NCBI GenBank assembly: GCA_002304935.1
Contig: DBPS01000002.1
Span: 4,712-11,687, forward strand
DNA length: 6,976 nt
Reading direction: 5' to 3'
From: Candidatus Humimicrobium oleiphilum
GTDB lineage: Bacteria > Actinomycetota > Humimicrobiia > Humimicrobiales > Humimicrobiaceae
Part shown: in pieces, positions 1-6,875 of the stretch
Numbering within the stretch: position 1 is the first letter of the stretch
Layout: each line of letters opens with the position of its first letter
Position numbers and translations under genes: made by a program
Notes under the pieces: generated by a model
Told to the model about the DNA's origin: nothing
The model's input: only the letters and a program-made list of their open reading frames with translations
The model's database searches: none

Positions 1-938
1 AATCTGTTCTGGAAATCAAACTTGTTCCTGAATAAATAAATGACCCAGACAGGCATGCTTATGCTCAAAGCTGCCTCCCAGAATGCATATAGAAACGACT
101 GCCATCTTGGCCCTCCCAGAAAGATCTCTATATCCGGCAAAGTATTCCCGTTTATTATAATAAATAAAGGCCATAATAGTATTGCAGCCATGCTTATGCC
201 AAACCAGAGCTTTGCCTTTGTAGCAGTTACAGCTTCAAACCATTTATTATCTGATGAAAAAATACCCAGTATAAAAAGAAAAATATACTGAGGTGCAAGC
301 CCGAAATTCAGATGGACAATGCTGCTGCTTACCGGAAGTACCAGCCTTAAAAAAAAATTTGTTAAACCAAGCATGATTATTGCTATAAAAATATTCTTAT
401 CTGAAGGAAATTCAAGCATTAACTTTCTTTTCTCTTGTCTGATGCCGGCAGTTGTTATATCAAATATTGCGTAAAGGATACTGAAAAATAACAAAACCTG
501 CAAGAACCATAAAGGGCCCGCGTCAATGACACCTTTCTTCAGGATTTCCATGTAATAAAAAACAAAAAAATTTGCAATATTGTTTTTTATTATTAAATAA
601 TCCAGATAGCGTATTAAGGGAGAGATCAAAAAGATATAGAAAACAAGAGGAATCCCCAGTCTTTTAAGCCTGTCTGCCAGAAACAATTTTGGTCCTTTTG
701 CCCTCAGTGATGCAGGAATAAAAAAGGCAGAAATCATAAAAAACAATCCCATCAGAAAAGCCTGTATAAAAGAAACATAAAAAGCAAGAAAATAAGCGGA
801 TGTCAGATTTGAGCGTTCATAATAATACCAGAATCCGATAGGACCGTAAGTAATTGCAACATGAGAAAGGACTACCATAACTACCAGTGCTATTCTTAAA
901 TTATCTATGTATAAGAGCCTTTTTATGTTATTCTTCAT
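1..938 (-). CDS. Acyltransferase-3 family membrane protein (partial, C-terminus beyond window)
   Basis: Translating the minus strand from the ATG at 936-938 gives 312 codons with no stop before the left edge, so the 3' end is missing. The protein is polytopic and fits the acyltransferase-3 (OafA/NodX-like) family, which O-acylates glycans, lipids or other envelope molecules at the cytoplasmic membrane. The N-terminus reads YIDNLR and contains the family's R-x10-H motif (Arg15, His26, the likely catalytic His). GLFFMISAFF (64-73) followed by RLKRLGIPLVF (90-100), and GPLWFLQVLLFF (141-152), match other conserved family blocks. The usual Ser-Gly of FFxxSG is Ser-Ala here. The start lies inside the end of lnt (11-bp overlap), so the two are probably co-transcribed. 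The ribosome binding site is poor, which suits translational coupling. The family call is solid; the acyl donor and acceptor cannot be told. Confidence 0.9.
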   Translation of the reverse strand, partial: MKNNIKRLLYIDNLRIALVVMVVLSHVAITYGPIGFWYYYERSNLTSAYFLAFYVSFIQAFLMGLFFMISAFFIPASLRAKGPKLFLADRLKRLGIPLVFYIFLISPLIRYLDYLIIKNNIANFFVFYYMEILKKGVIDAGPLWFLQVLLFFSILYAIFDITTAGIRQEKRKLMLEFPSDKNIFIAIIMLGLTNFFLRLVLPVSSSIVHLNFGLAPQYIFLFILGIFSSDNKWFEAVTATKAKLWFGISMAAILLWPLFIIINGNTLPDIEIFLGGPRWQSFLYAFWEAALSISMPVWVIYLFRNKFDFQNR

Positions 939-2616
939 CCTGTTTCTTTTTATTTTTAACTTTTAGTATGTAAATCACAAGAATCACAAAAGAAACGCCG
1001 AAATATATGTAAAGAAGCAATTCTCCATAAACAGTGTAAAATGATTTTTCATTATTAAGATAAACACTTCCATACAGGATTTCTTTCTTTCCTATTTCTG
1101 TTCTCTCCAGGATTCTGCCATATGGATCTATTATAGCCGATATCCCGTTGTTTCCAGAATGCACCATAAAACAGTTATTTTCTATTGCCCTGGTTTTGGA
1201 AAATATTACATGATGCCATGCAGCAACACTATCTTTAAATCCTGCTGTGTCTGTAAAGGTAAACAGGATATCTGCACCCATTTTCCTGTATGCTCTCGAT
1301 ATAAGCTGCAAAGTCGATTCAAAACATATGTTTGCCCCTATGCTTCCTTTGCCAGGATAATTTAATAATATAAATTCTTTTGCAGGAGTAATATTTAATT
1401 TTGCCATATTCATAAAACTTAAAAAACCAAGAACATCAGGATAAGGCATATATTCTGCGCACGGCAGAGGATGTATCTTGTCATACCTTCCAAGTATTTC
1501 AAGATTTGGATTATAAAGATGAACGGTATTGTAATAATTCTCGTCTTCATCCCATACTATCTGGCCCATTATAAAATAAAGGTTTTCTTCTGCTGCCGTA
1601 TTTCTGACCCATTCGTAAAATGAGTTGTTTCTTTCAAGTTCGATATGGCCCCATATTACACTTTCAGGAAAAACGACAAGTTCTGTGTTTTCTTTAAAAT
1701 ATCTTCCATTTGACCCTGTTTTGTCCGGTATTAACACATCCGTATCTGTTGCAAACTTGTCATCAAATGATACATTTGGCTGTACCAGTGCAATTACAAG
1801 CTTTTTACCCGCATAATGTCCTTCCCTTTTTCTAATATAAATAGTTCCCATCAAAGCATTCAAAATGATGATTACAATTACCATTAATGAAAAAAGAAAA
1901 ACCAGCTGTTTAAAGAAGCTTTTTTTAACATAAACCGATCCGACAGACTTATTCTGCACTTCATGTACAAATTTATGTGGTAATTTATTTATAAAACGAG
2001 CTTTAAAATTAAAGATAGCAGATGAATCTGCAGAACCAGAATCTGAATCTAAATCTGAATTTGAATTTGTAAAGACAGGATAAGATCTCAAATCAATAAA
2101 ATATATAATTATCTCGGCACAGCAAAGGTTAAAAAGTACTATAAGAAGCGATACACCCAGAACTCCTGTAAGTCTGCTTAGATGCATTACCGGAAGAAAT
2201 GAATGCTGCGAGTATCCAAGCACTCCCCATGGGAATGCAAGAAATGTCCTGTGCCTTAAAAATTCTATTGCTATCCACAATGAGGAAACAAGCAGAATCC
2301 TGAGACATGCCCATTTTATTTTTAAATATATTAACTTAAATATAAAACCATAAAAAATAAAAAAAACTGAAAGAAGGCCGAGTATTGGAAACCAGTAAAC
2401 ATAGCTGTATTCGGTAAACCAGTAAGTTATCCCTGCAAAAAATAATAATCCCGTAAAGGCGCTGAGAAATATCGATGAACGATAATTTGATTTAAACAAA
2501 GCAATAAAATAAGGGACAAGAGCAAACCATGCAAAAAAAGCAAAATTGTCAGTGAAAGCAACAATTAGAAGAAAAGAGGAAAATAAAACCAAAAGTAATC
2601 GTATGTAAATTTTCAT
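928..2616 (-). CDS. lnt: Apolipoprotein N-acyltransferase
   Basis: Lnt transfers an acyl chain from phospholipid to the N-terminal cysteine of lipoproteins, the last step of lipoprotein maturation, with its catalytic domain on the outer face of the inner membrane. The 562 residues show about seven membrane segments in residues 5-258, a nitrilase-fold domain at about 272-520 and a final membrane helix (530-551) ending in a charged tail. The nitrilase triad is visible: Glu318 in VVFPES, Lys380 in YDKIHPLP and Cys431 in NICFE, with a second conserved Glu388 in CAEYMP. SGNNGISAIIDPYGRI (487-502) is also typical. PWGVLGYSQ (129-137) matches the conserved membrane-domain motif. It is about 50 residues longer than E. 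coli Lnt, mainly through a polar insert at about 176-236. The usual NDAWFG motif is altered to TDTAGFKDS (455-463). The ATG at 2616 is preceded by AAAGGG four bases upstream. It overlaps the next gene by 11 bp. Confidence 0.95.
   Translation of the reverse strand: MKIYIRLLLVLFSSFLLIVAFTDNFAFFAWFALVPYFIALFKSNYRSSIFLSAFTGLLFFAGITYWFTEYSYVYWFPILGLLSVFFIFYGFIFKLIYLKIKWACLRILLVSSLWIAIEFLRHRTFLAFPWGVLGYSQHSFLPVMHLSRLTGVLGVSLLIVLFNLCCAEIIIYFIDLRSYPVFTNSNSDLDSDSGSADSSAIFNFKARFINKLPHKFVHEVQNKSVGSVYVKKSFFKQLVFLFSLMVIVIIILNALMGTIYIRKREGHYAGKKLVIALVQPNVSFDDKFATDTDVLIPDKTGSNGRYFKENTELVVFPESVIWGHIELERNNSFYEWVRNTAAEENLYFIMGQIVWDEDENYYNTVHLYNPNLEILGRYDKIHPLPCAEYMPYPDVLGFLSFMNMAKLNITPAKEFILLNYPGKGSIGANICFESTLQLISRAYRKMGADILFTFTDTAGFKDSVAAWHHVIFSKTRAIENNCFMVHSGNNGISAIIDPYGRILERTEIGKKEILYGSVYLNNEKSFYTVYGELLLYIYFGVSFVILVIYILKVKNKKKQDEE
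2039..2068. repeat. Degenerate tandem hexamer within lnt
   Basis: Five 6-bp units on the plus strand (GAATCT, GAATCT, AAATCT, GAATTT, GAATTT), with an isolated GAATCT at 2024-2029. They encode NSNSDLDSDS (Lnt residues 184-193) at the start of the polar insert. Units are two codons long, so changes in copy number would keep the frame. Confidence 0.6.
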
Positions 2617-2637
2617 TTTGCCCTTTAAAAGTTTTAA

Positions 2638-2652
2638 ATATCTTCCAGATAT
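2638..2652. repeat. Inverted repeat in the lnt leader
   Basis: ATATCT and AGATAT flank a 3-bp spacer (perfect arms). The right arm overlaps a second perfect 10-bp palindrome, AGATATATCT (2647-2656). Both lie at the predicted start of lnt transcription, a possible operator or a small leader hairpin. Confidence 0.3.
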
Positions 2653-2660
2653 ATCTTTTA

Positions 2661-2666
2661 ATTATA
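2661..2666 (-). promoter_or_regulatory. Candidate -10 box of an lnt promoter
   Basis: A perfect TATAAT on the minus strand, placing a transcription start near 2654 and a leader of about 38 bases before the lnt ATG. No good -35 hexamer sits 16-18 bp upstream; the nearest partial match (ATGATA) is 20 bp away. In AT-rich DNA a lone TATAAT is weak evidence, but the position is right. Confidence 0.35.
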
Positions 2667-2733
2667 TCGGATGATTTAAATAATTTTATCATGACTTTTT
2701 TATCTTATTCATATAGTTTACCAGAACTTATTA

Positions 2734-2766
2734 GCTATTAAATCAGAATTGATAGGCTATTGAATC
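2734..2766. repeat. Direct repeat with 22-bp period
   Basis: GCTATTAAATC (2734-2744) and GCTATTGAATC (2756-2766) match at 10 of 11 bases and are spaced 22 bp apart, close to two turns of the helix. This spacing suits tandem regulator binding on one DNA face. It lies about 120-150 bp upstream of the lnt start codon. Confidence 0.3.
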
Positions 2767-2797
2767 TTCCTGGTTGCTTATCAATATATAAATCTTA

Positions 2798-2821
2798 AAA
2801 ACAAGCTTGATGCTGTGTTTC
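2798..2821 (-). terminator. Possible weak intrinsic terminator after the heptad-repeat gene
   Basis: Seven bases after the stop codon the minus-strand transcript can fold GAAACA-(C bulge)-AGC against GCU-UGUUUU around an AUCAA loop, and the RNA continues with a few U residues. The stem has few GC pairs and includes one G-U pair, so it is a poor terminator. Read-through into lnt is possible. Confidence 0.3.
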
Positions 2822-2827
2822 AAAAAT

Positions 2828-4708
2828 TTATTTTCTGAAAAGATTTAAAAATCTCTGCCAGAAAGTCTCTTGCTTTACCTCTTCCTGAGAATCGTTAGTC
2901 TGAGCTTCTTCTTTTTTTATTTCATCAGTCTGCATGACAAACTGAACCTGTGAGCTTGTATTGTCTGCATCCATAAAAGAATCATAATCATCTGACAATT
3001 TTTTAAGTTCATCTTCAATGGCAATTCCTTCATTAATATTGTCAATATTTTCAATTACCTCTCTTCTTATTTCATCAATGCCTTCATCTTTAAGTTCCTG
3101 TATTCCGTCTTTAATTTTTAAATTACCATCGGCGATCATTGCAATATCCTCAGGCAATGAGTTTACCTCGCTATATAGCTGATTTGTTCCTTCAAAAAGC
3201 TCACTTACAGCACCGCCATACTGTTCCCATGCAGAATATAGCTGGCTTTGTCCGCTGGCAAGTAAATCAAAACCCTGGATCATTAATATGATATTGGATG
3301 AAAACTGTTCCATCCCTCCGCCATATTCGCTTACACCTGCTGCAAGAGAACCCATTCCTCCTGATAAATCTTTCATTCCGCTGCTTATTCCCTGCATACC
3401 GCTTTGTATCGAATTAATAGCATCCATTTCCCCGCCTGCAAGTGCAAGCAGCTGCTGATATGTCTGATTTGCCGGGTCAGATGCTGCAAGGCTCTGGGCT
3501 ATGCCCAGAAGATTTGTGTGAACATCCTTTAGCTGTCCTGTTGCAGCTGAAACAGAATCGATTCCCTGTGCAAGGCCTGATGCCCCTCCGGCTGATTGTT
3601 CCATCCCGCTCTTAATGCTCCCCAGATTTGAAGACAGCTGCTGAACCGCATTTATAATTTCCCCGCTCTTTTGGGTAAATTCATTTAATCCGCTGCCTAT
3701 CTCCTGAAAACCACTGCTTATATCATCATTGCTTTCGCTTAAAACATACAAACCGTGATTTATTTCCGATATGGCGCTGACCAGCTCACCGCTCCCGTTT
3801 TTTAATTTGTTCAGGCCATCATTAAGTTTTTCAGATCCCTCTATTATCCCCTCCGAGCCATCTGACATTTCTATAAGACCTTTATCAAATTCAAGAAGGC
3901 TTTCTTTGCTTTCTTCAAGATCAGCAGTGATTGGTATCTCACTGGGAATTGCAATAATACTTATGGGTTCGAGCTGGATATCTTCCCCCGACATCTCGAC
4001 AGTAAAATCTGATTCCGGAAACGGAAAATCCGCAAATGAAATATTAATTATTTTGCCAGTCAGCACTTTTGTCGCTCCATCTGCCTGTATATTTTTAAAT
4101 CTTGTGACATCTGCTTTTATACTCAGCTGTACCATTAAAGGTGTATAACAGTCTTCTTCTGATTGCCTGCTGTTTCCCTGATAATCTTTATAAAAAACAC
4201 TATTTTCTTTCTTTAATTTGTTTTTTACATTGATTTTTATTTTAAGGCTGCCTGATTTTCCGGCAATATCTTCGCCGGACATTTCCTTGCCGTCCAGATA
4301 ATATTTTATATCTATGTTTACCGGTATTTCTTTTGAGGTTGCCCCCTGGTAGAAAAGATTTCCTGATTCGAAAGAATCTGCATTCCAGATTATTTTATTG
4401 CCTTCAATTTCAGGTTCAGCTCCATTAAGCATGTTTTTTACTTCAGCATATTCTCCATAATCAATAAATTTTATTTCATTATCTGATAGCTCTGTATCCT
4501 CTTTATGGTCATTTAATCCCGGGGCGTTTAACCAGTTTACTGTATTTATTTTCCTGACACTTCCGTCAGTATTTAAGCTGACATAAACTGTCTCGTTTTT
4601 TGTTTCGGGCAGTTTTGTAAAACCTGCAGTAAACAAAAAAACCAGCGGTATTGAAATGATAGTAATGATTTTAAGTATATTCTTTTTAATTATCTTATTC
4701 TTATTCAT
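2828..4708 (-). CDS. Secreted or membrane-anchored Leu-x-x-Gly heptad-repeat protein, partner of MMPL transporter
   Basis: This 626-residue protein has a basic N-terminus, one hydrophobic segment (about 11-30) with no lipobox cysteine, then a mostly beta-like region (about 40-260) opening with VYVSLNTDGSV. I recognise that as the start of a clostridial and actinobacterial family found beside MMPL genes and often annotated YhgE/Pip-like. Residues 274-407 and 434-539 are long heptad blocks with a hydrophobic residue every seventh position and Gly commonly three residues later (Leu295/Gly298, Leu302/Gly305, Ile330/Gly333, Ile434/Gly437). An extended extracytoplasmic coiled coil is likely. An acidic linker leads to a C-terminal amphipathic tail, TFWQRFLNLFRK. 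The multi-helix C-terminal membrane domain of true YhgE/Pip is absent. An ATG at 4762 is in frame but lies inside the upstream gene. AGGAG at 4714-4718 favours 4708. The 8-bp overlap with the transporter implies a joint role; biochemical function is unknown. Confidence 0.88.
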   Translation of the reverse strand: MNKNKIIKKNILKIITIISIPLVFLFTAGFTKLPETKNETVYVSLNTDGSVRKINTVNWLNAPGLNDHKEDTELSDNEIKFIDYGEYAEVKNMLNGAEPEIEGNKIIWNADSFESGNLFYQGATSKEIPVNIDIKYYLDGKEMSGEDIAGKSGSLKIKINVKNKLKKENSVFYKDYQGNSRQSEEDCYTPLMVQLSIKADVTRFKNIQADGATKVLTGKIINISFADFPFPESDFTVEMSGEDIQLEPISIIAIPSEIPITADLEESKESLLEFDKGLIEMSDGSEGIIEGSEKLNDGLNKLKNGSGELVSAISEINHGLYVLSESNDDISSGFQEIGSGLNEFTQKSGEIINAVQQLSSNLGSIKSGMEQSAGGASGLAQGIDSVSAATGQLKDVHTNLLGIAQSLAASDPANQTYQQLLALAGGEMDAINSIQSGMQGISSGMKDLSGGMGSLAAGVSEYGGGMEQFSSNIILMIQGFDLLASGQSQLYSAWEQYGGAVSELFEGTNQLYSEVNSLPEDIAMIADGNLKIKDGIQELKDEGIDEIRREVIENIDNINEGIAIEDELKKLSDDYDSFMDADNTSSQVQFVMQTDEIKKEEAQTNDSQEEVKQETFWQRFLNLFRK

Positions 4709-6806
4709 TTTTACTCCTATGAATTTTATTTTTTGCGCTTCCGGCACCTCTCTTCCATCCAAGCGATGTCCAGCCTATGAATCTGTCAAAAATAAGGAAC
4801 ATGACCGGAAGTCCGATAAGACTGATTACCATACTTACAATTGCTCCTCTTCCGATAATAAGCGTGAATTCCTTAGTTGTTTTTATGCTCGAAAAAAGAG
4901 CTATGACAAGAGTTGCAGCAAACAAAATAAAAGCACTTGAGAATATTGATTTTCCGCTGTCCTTTATAGCCTGCATGGCAGCTTCATCATTTCTTGAAAA
5001 TATCTGCCTGTTTTCTTTATATCTTGAAGTAAACAAAATTGCATAATCTATTGTCGCACCAAGCTGTATTGCACCAATGAATATCGGCGTCATGAAAGAA
5101 AGGGATGTTCCTGAAAAATAAGGGATTGCCATGTTAAACCATATGCCGGACTGAATTACAAGAATGAGTAATGCAGGAATCGAGAAAGATTTGAAACTTA
5201 TCCCGATTATCAGTGCAACAAGCCCAATGGATATAAAAGAGACATTTCTGAAGTCCCTGGTGGAAATAATCCTGATATCATTATTTAAAACAGTTTCACC
5301 GGTAAGGTAATAATTATCATAGTACCCGGATGCTGAGTTTTTTATTTTTTCAATAAGTTCTCCTGTGGCGGGGTCATCGATATCGGTTCCCAGCTGTATT
5401 ATTATATTCGAATATTTCCCGCTCTGGAATTTGTCTGCTACATCTTCGGGAATAAAAGAGTCAGGTATTGATTTGTCTACAGCATCAGAAAGTCCGGATA
5501 TTTTGATAATTCCGTCAATTTCTTTAATTTCCCTGATAAGTTTACTCTCTTTTACCCTGTCGCCGTCTTCTACAATAAGATAAGCGATATTTCCGGTGTT
5601 GAATTTTTCTTTTATCCTATTGTTGTCAGTTACTGATTTAGCATTTTCAGGAAGCTGCTTTTCGGAAGAATAGTAATATTTAAGATTTGATTGTGCCATA
5701 TATGATGGCACGATAACGATTACAAGCAATATTAGAAAAATCCATTTGTACCTTAAAATCCATCTGGATATCAGGTCAAACCCTGGCAGAAAAATCCTGT
5801 GCCTGGTTTTTTCTATTGCTTTGTCAAATACAATAACAAGTGAAGGCAGCAGGAATACTGTTGTAAGCAGGCTGAAAACAACTCCTTTTGCAAGAACAAA
5901 ACCAAGGTCTCTGCCTATTCCGATTTTCATGATTAAAAGTGCTGAAAATCCTGCAATTGTCGTTAGCGAACTTCCGCTGATGGATGTTATTGCCTTTTTA
6001 ACAGAGCTTATCATTGCACTTTCCCTGGAAGGATTAAGTTCTTTTTCTTCATGGTATCTATGTATAAGAAATATTGAATAATCCATCGATACTGCAAGCT
6101 GCATTATGGCTGCCACAGAATTTGTGATATAGGATATTTCCCCGATAAAATAATTTGTACCCATGTTAAGCATAATGGCAACACCTATTGAAAACAGCAG
6201 TAGCAGGGGCTCTATTATGGAAGTGGTTGCCATTGAAAGAACAAGTATAATCGCAGCCAGTGCAATGACCATATATATTATCATTTCTTTATTGACTATG
6301 GCCTGAAATTCATGAAGCATTGCCGGCTGTCCGCCAAGATAATAATCTTTGCCCTCAATAAGCTTTTTAATTTCATCGATTGCCTCAAGATTGTTATTTC
6401 CATTTGTATTTCCATTCAGATGCACCTGCAGAATAGTTGAATTCCCTGAAATAAAATTTTCTTTTATATCATCTGATATAAAATCCGGAGGGACTGTTAT
6501 GTCTGCATAGTCATCAAGCCAGTCAACAGCGCTTACTCCTTTTATCTCAAGTATTTTTTCTTTAATTTCCTGTACTTTCCACATCTCCATGCCATTAACT
6601 GCAAGATAGACGGTTTCAGCAAGTCCGAAGTTCTCATTTAGAATTACCTGGCCCTTTTTGGAATCCAGGCTGTCAGGAAGATACGAAAGCAGATCATAGT
6701 TTATTTTTGTTTTAACCATCCCCAGTATTGAAGGAACAAGTAAAATCAAAAATATTATTATGATAAATATTCTTTTTCTTACTATAAATCTGCCTAGTTT
6801 TTCCAT
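4701..6806 (-). CDS. MMPL/RND-superfamily transporter
   Basis: A 701-residue inner-membrane transporter of the MMPL/hydrophobe exporter type, which uses the proton gradient to move lipids or other hydrophobic molecules. It has two homologous halves, each with one membrane helix, an extracytoplasmic porter domain and five more helices: TM1 at 12-30, porter 1 at about 31-173, TM2-6 at about 174-327, TM7 at 350-370, porter 2 at about 371-518, TM8-12 at about 520-675. Both Asp-Tyr pairs associated with proton relay in MmpL3 are present: Asp242-Tyr243 in TM4 (AVSMDYSIFLIHRY) and Asp587-Tyr588 in TM10 (LGATIDYAILFTSRY). The length suits compact MMPL proteins and is shorter than HAE1 efflux pumps (about 1,000). 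An in-frame TAG lies seven codons upstream with no other start between, so the ATG at 6806 is the natural start, although its ribosome binding site is weak (AGGA about 16 bases away). It is first in its operon, behind the promoter at 6876-6904. The substrate is unknown. Confidence 0.93.
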   Translation of the reverse strand: MEKLGRFIVRKRIFIIIIFLILLVPSILGMVKTKINYDLLSYLPDSLDSKKGQVILNENFGLAETVYLAVNGMEMWKVQEIKEKILEIKGVSAVDWLDDYADITVPPDFISDDIKENFISGNSTILQVHLNGNTNGNNNLEAIDEIKKLIEGKDYYLGGQPAMLHEFQAIVNKEMIIYMVIALAAIILVLSMATTSIIEPLLLLFSIGVAIMLNMGTNYFIGEISYITNSVAAIMQLAVSMDYSIFLIHRYHEEKELNPSRESAMISSVKKAITSISGSSLTTIAGFSALLIMKIGIGRDLGFVLAKGVVFSLLTTVFLLPSLVIVFDKAIEKTRHRIFLPGFDLISRWILRYKWIFLILLVIVIVPSYMAQSNLKYYYSSEKQLPENAKSVTDNNRIKEKFNTGNIAYLIVEDGDRVKESKLIREIKEIDGIIKISGLSDAVDKSIPDSFIPEDVADKFQSGKYSNIIIQLGTDIDDPATGELIEKIKNSASGYYDNYYLTGETVLNNDIRIISTRDFRNVSFISIGLVALIIGISFKSFSIPALLILVIQSGIWFNMAIPYFSGTSLSFMTPIFIGAIQLGATIDYAILFTSRYKENRQIFSRNDEAAMQAIKDSGKSIFSSAFILFAATLVIALFSSIKTTKEFTLIIGRGAIVSMVISLIGLPVMFLIFDRFIGWTSLGWKRGAGSAKNKIHRSKNE
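4714..4718 (-). promoter_or_regulatory. Ribosome binding site of the heptad-repeat gene
   Basis: AGGAG on the minus strand, five bases before the ATG at 4706-4708. It lies inside the last codons of the transporter gene (Arg-Ser-Lys-Asn-Glu-stop), so ribosomes ending the transporter can restart at once. It settles the start at 4708 rather than the in-frame ATG at 4762. Confidence 0.85.
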
Positions 6807-6844
6807 GTTCTGAAAATCTTTTTCCTAAACCTATGTATAATACA

Positions 6845-6871
6845 ATAATTTAAATTATATGTTTAAAACAT
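6845..6871. promoter_or_regulatory. Two abutting palindromes at the transporter transcription start (operator candidate)
   Basis: ATAATTTAAATTAT (6845-6858) is a perfect 14-bp palindrome, and directly next to it ATGTTTAAAACAT (6859-6871) is a perfect 6-1-6 inverted repeat. They sit just downstream of the -10 box, across and after the predicted start of transcription, where a dimeric repressor (TetR- or MarR-like, for example) would block the operon. AT-rich DNA yields palindromes by chance, so the position and tandem layout are the main support. Confidence 0.4.
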
Positions 6872-6875
6872 TTGT

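Larger units (their letters stand above)
2617..2827. other. Intergenic region between the heptad-repeat gene and lnt
   Basis: The only sizeable internal gap, 211 bp and strongly AT-rich, with no plausible open reading frame or RNA gene. It holds the weak hairpin at 2798-2821, an 11-bp direct repeat at 2734-2744 and 2756-2766, an imperfect ATGAT...ATCAT dyad at 2671-2692, a TATAAT box at 2661-2666 and a small inverted repeat at 2638-2652. It probably separates two transcription units. Confidence 0.6.

Noticed and set aside
40..291. Plus-strand open frame of 83 codons.
   Set aside because: Antisense to the acyltransferase-3 gene, whose motifs and hydrophobic pattern are convincing on the other strand.
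2802..2809. CAAGCTTG palindrome as a stand-alone hairpin.
   Set aside because: It has no loop and cannot fold alone; only the alternative bulged pairing at 2798-2821 is plausible.
3771..4148. Plus-strand open frame of 125 codons.
   Set aside because: Fully antisense to the heptad-repeat gene; Ser/Leu-rich translation typical of a shadow frame, and no recognisable domain.
4616..4678. Heptad protein as a lipoprotein substrate of the neighbouring Lnt.
   Set aside because: The N-terminal segment reads FLFTAGFTK with no Cys at a lipobox position.
2828..4708. Calling the heptad protein a YhgE/Pip-type membrane protein or ABC-2 permease.
   Set aside because: Only one hydrophobic segment is present, at the N-terminus; the C-terminal membrane domain of those proteins is missing.
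4709..4762. Longer start for the heptad-repeat protein (ATG at 4762, 18 extra residues).
   Set aside because: It lies well inside the transporter gene and puts 18 polar residues before a normal basic-plus-hydrophobic N-terminus. AGGAG sits five bases before the ATG at 4708.
5746..6081. Plus-strand open frame of 111 codons.
   Set aside because: Antisense to conserved membrane segments of the transporter; no domain.
4701..6806. Calling the transporter a HAE1/AcrB-type drug efflux pump or SecDF.
   Set aside because: The length is about 700, no adaptor or outer-membrane channel genes are nearby, and both TM4 and TM10 carry MMPL-type Asp-Tyr pairs.
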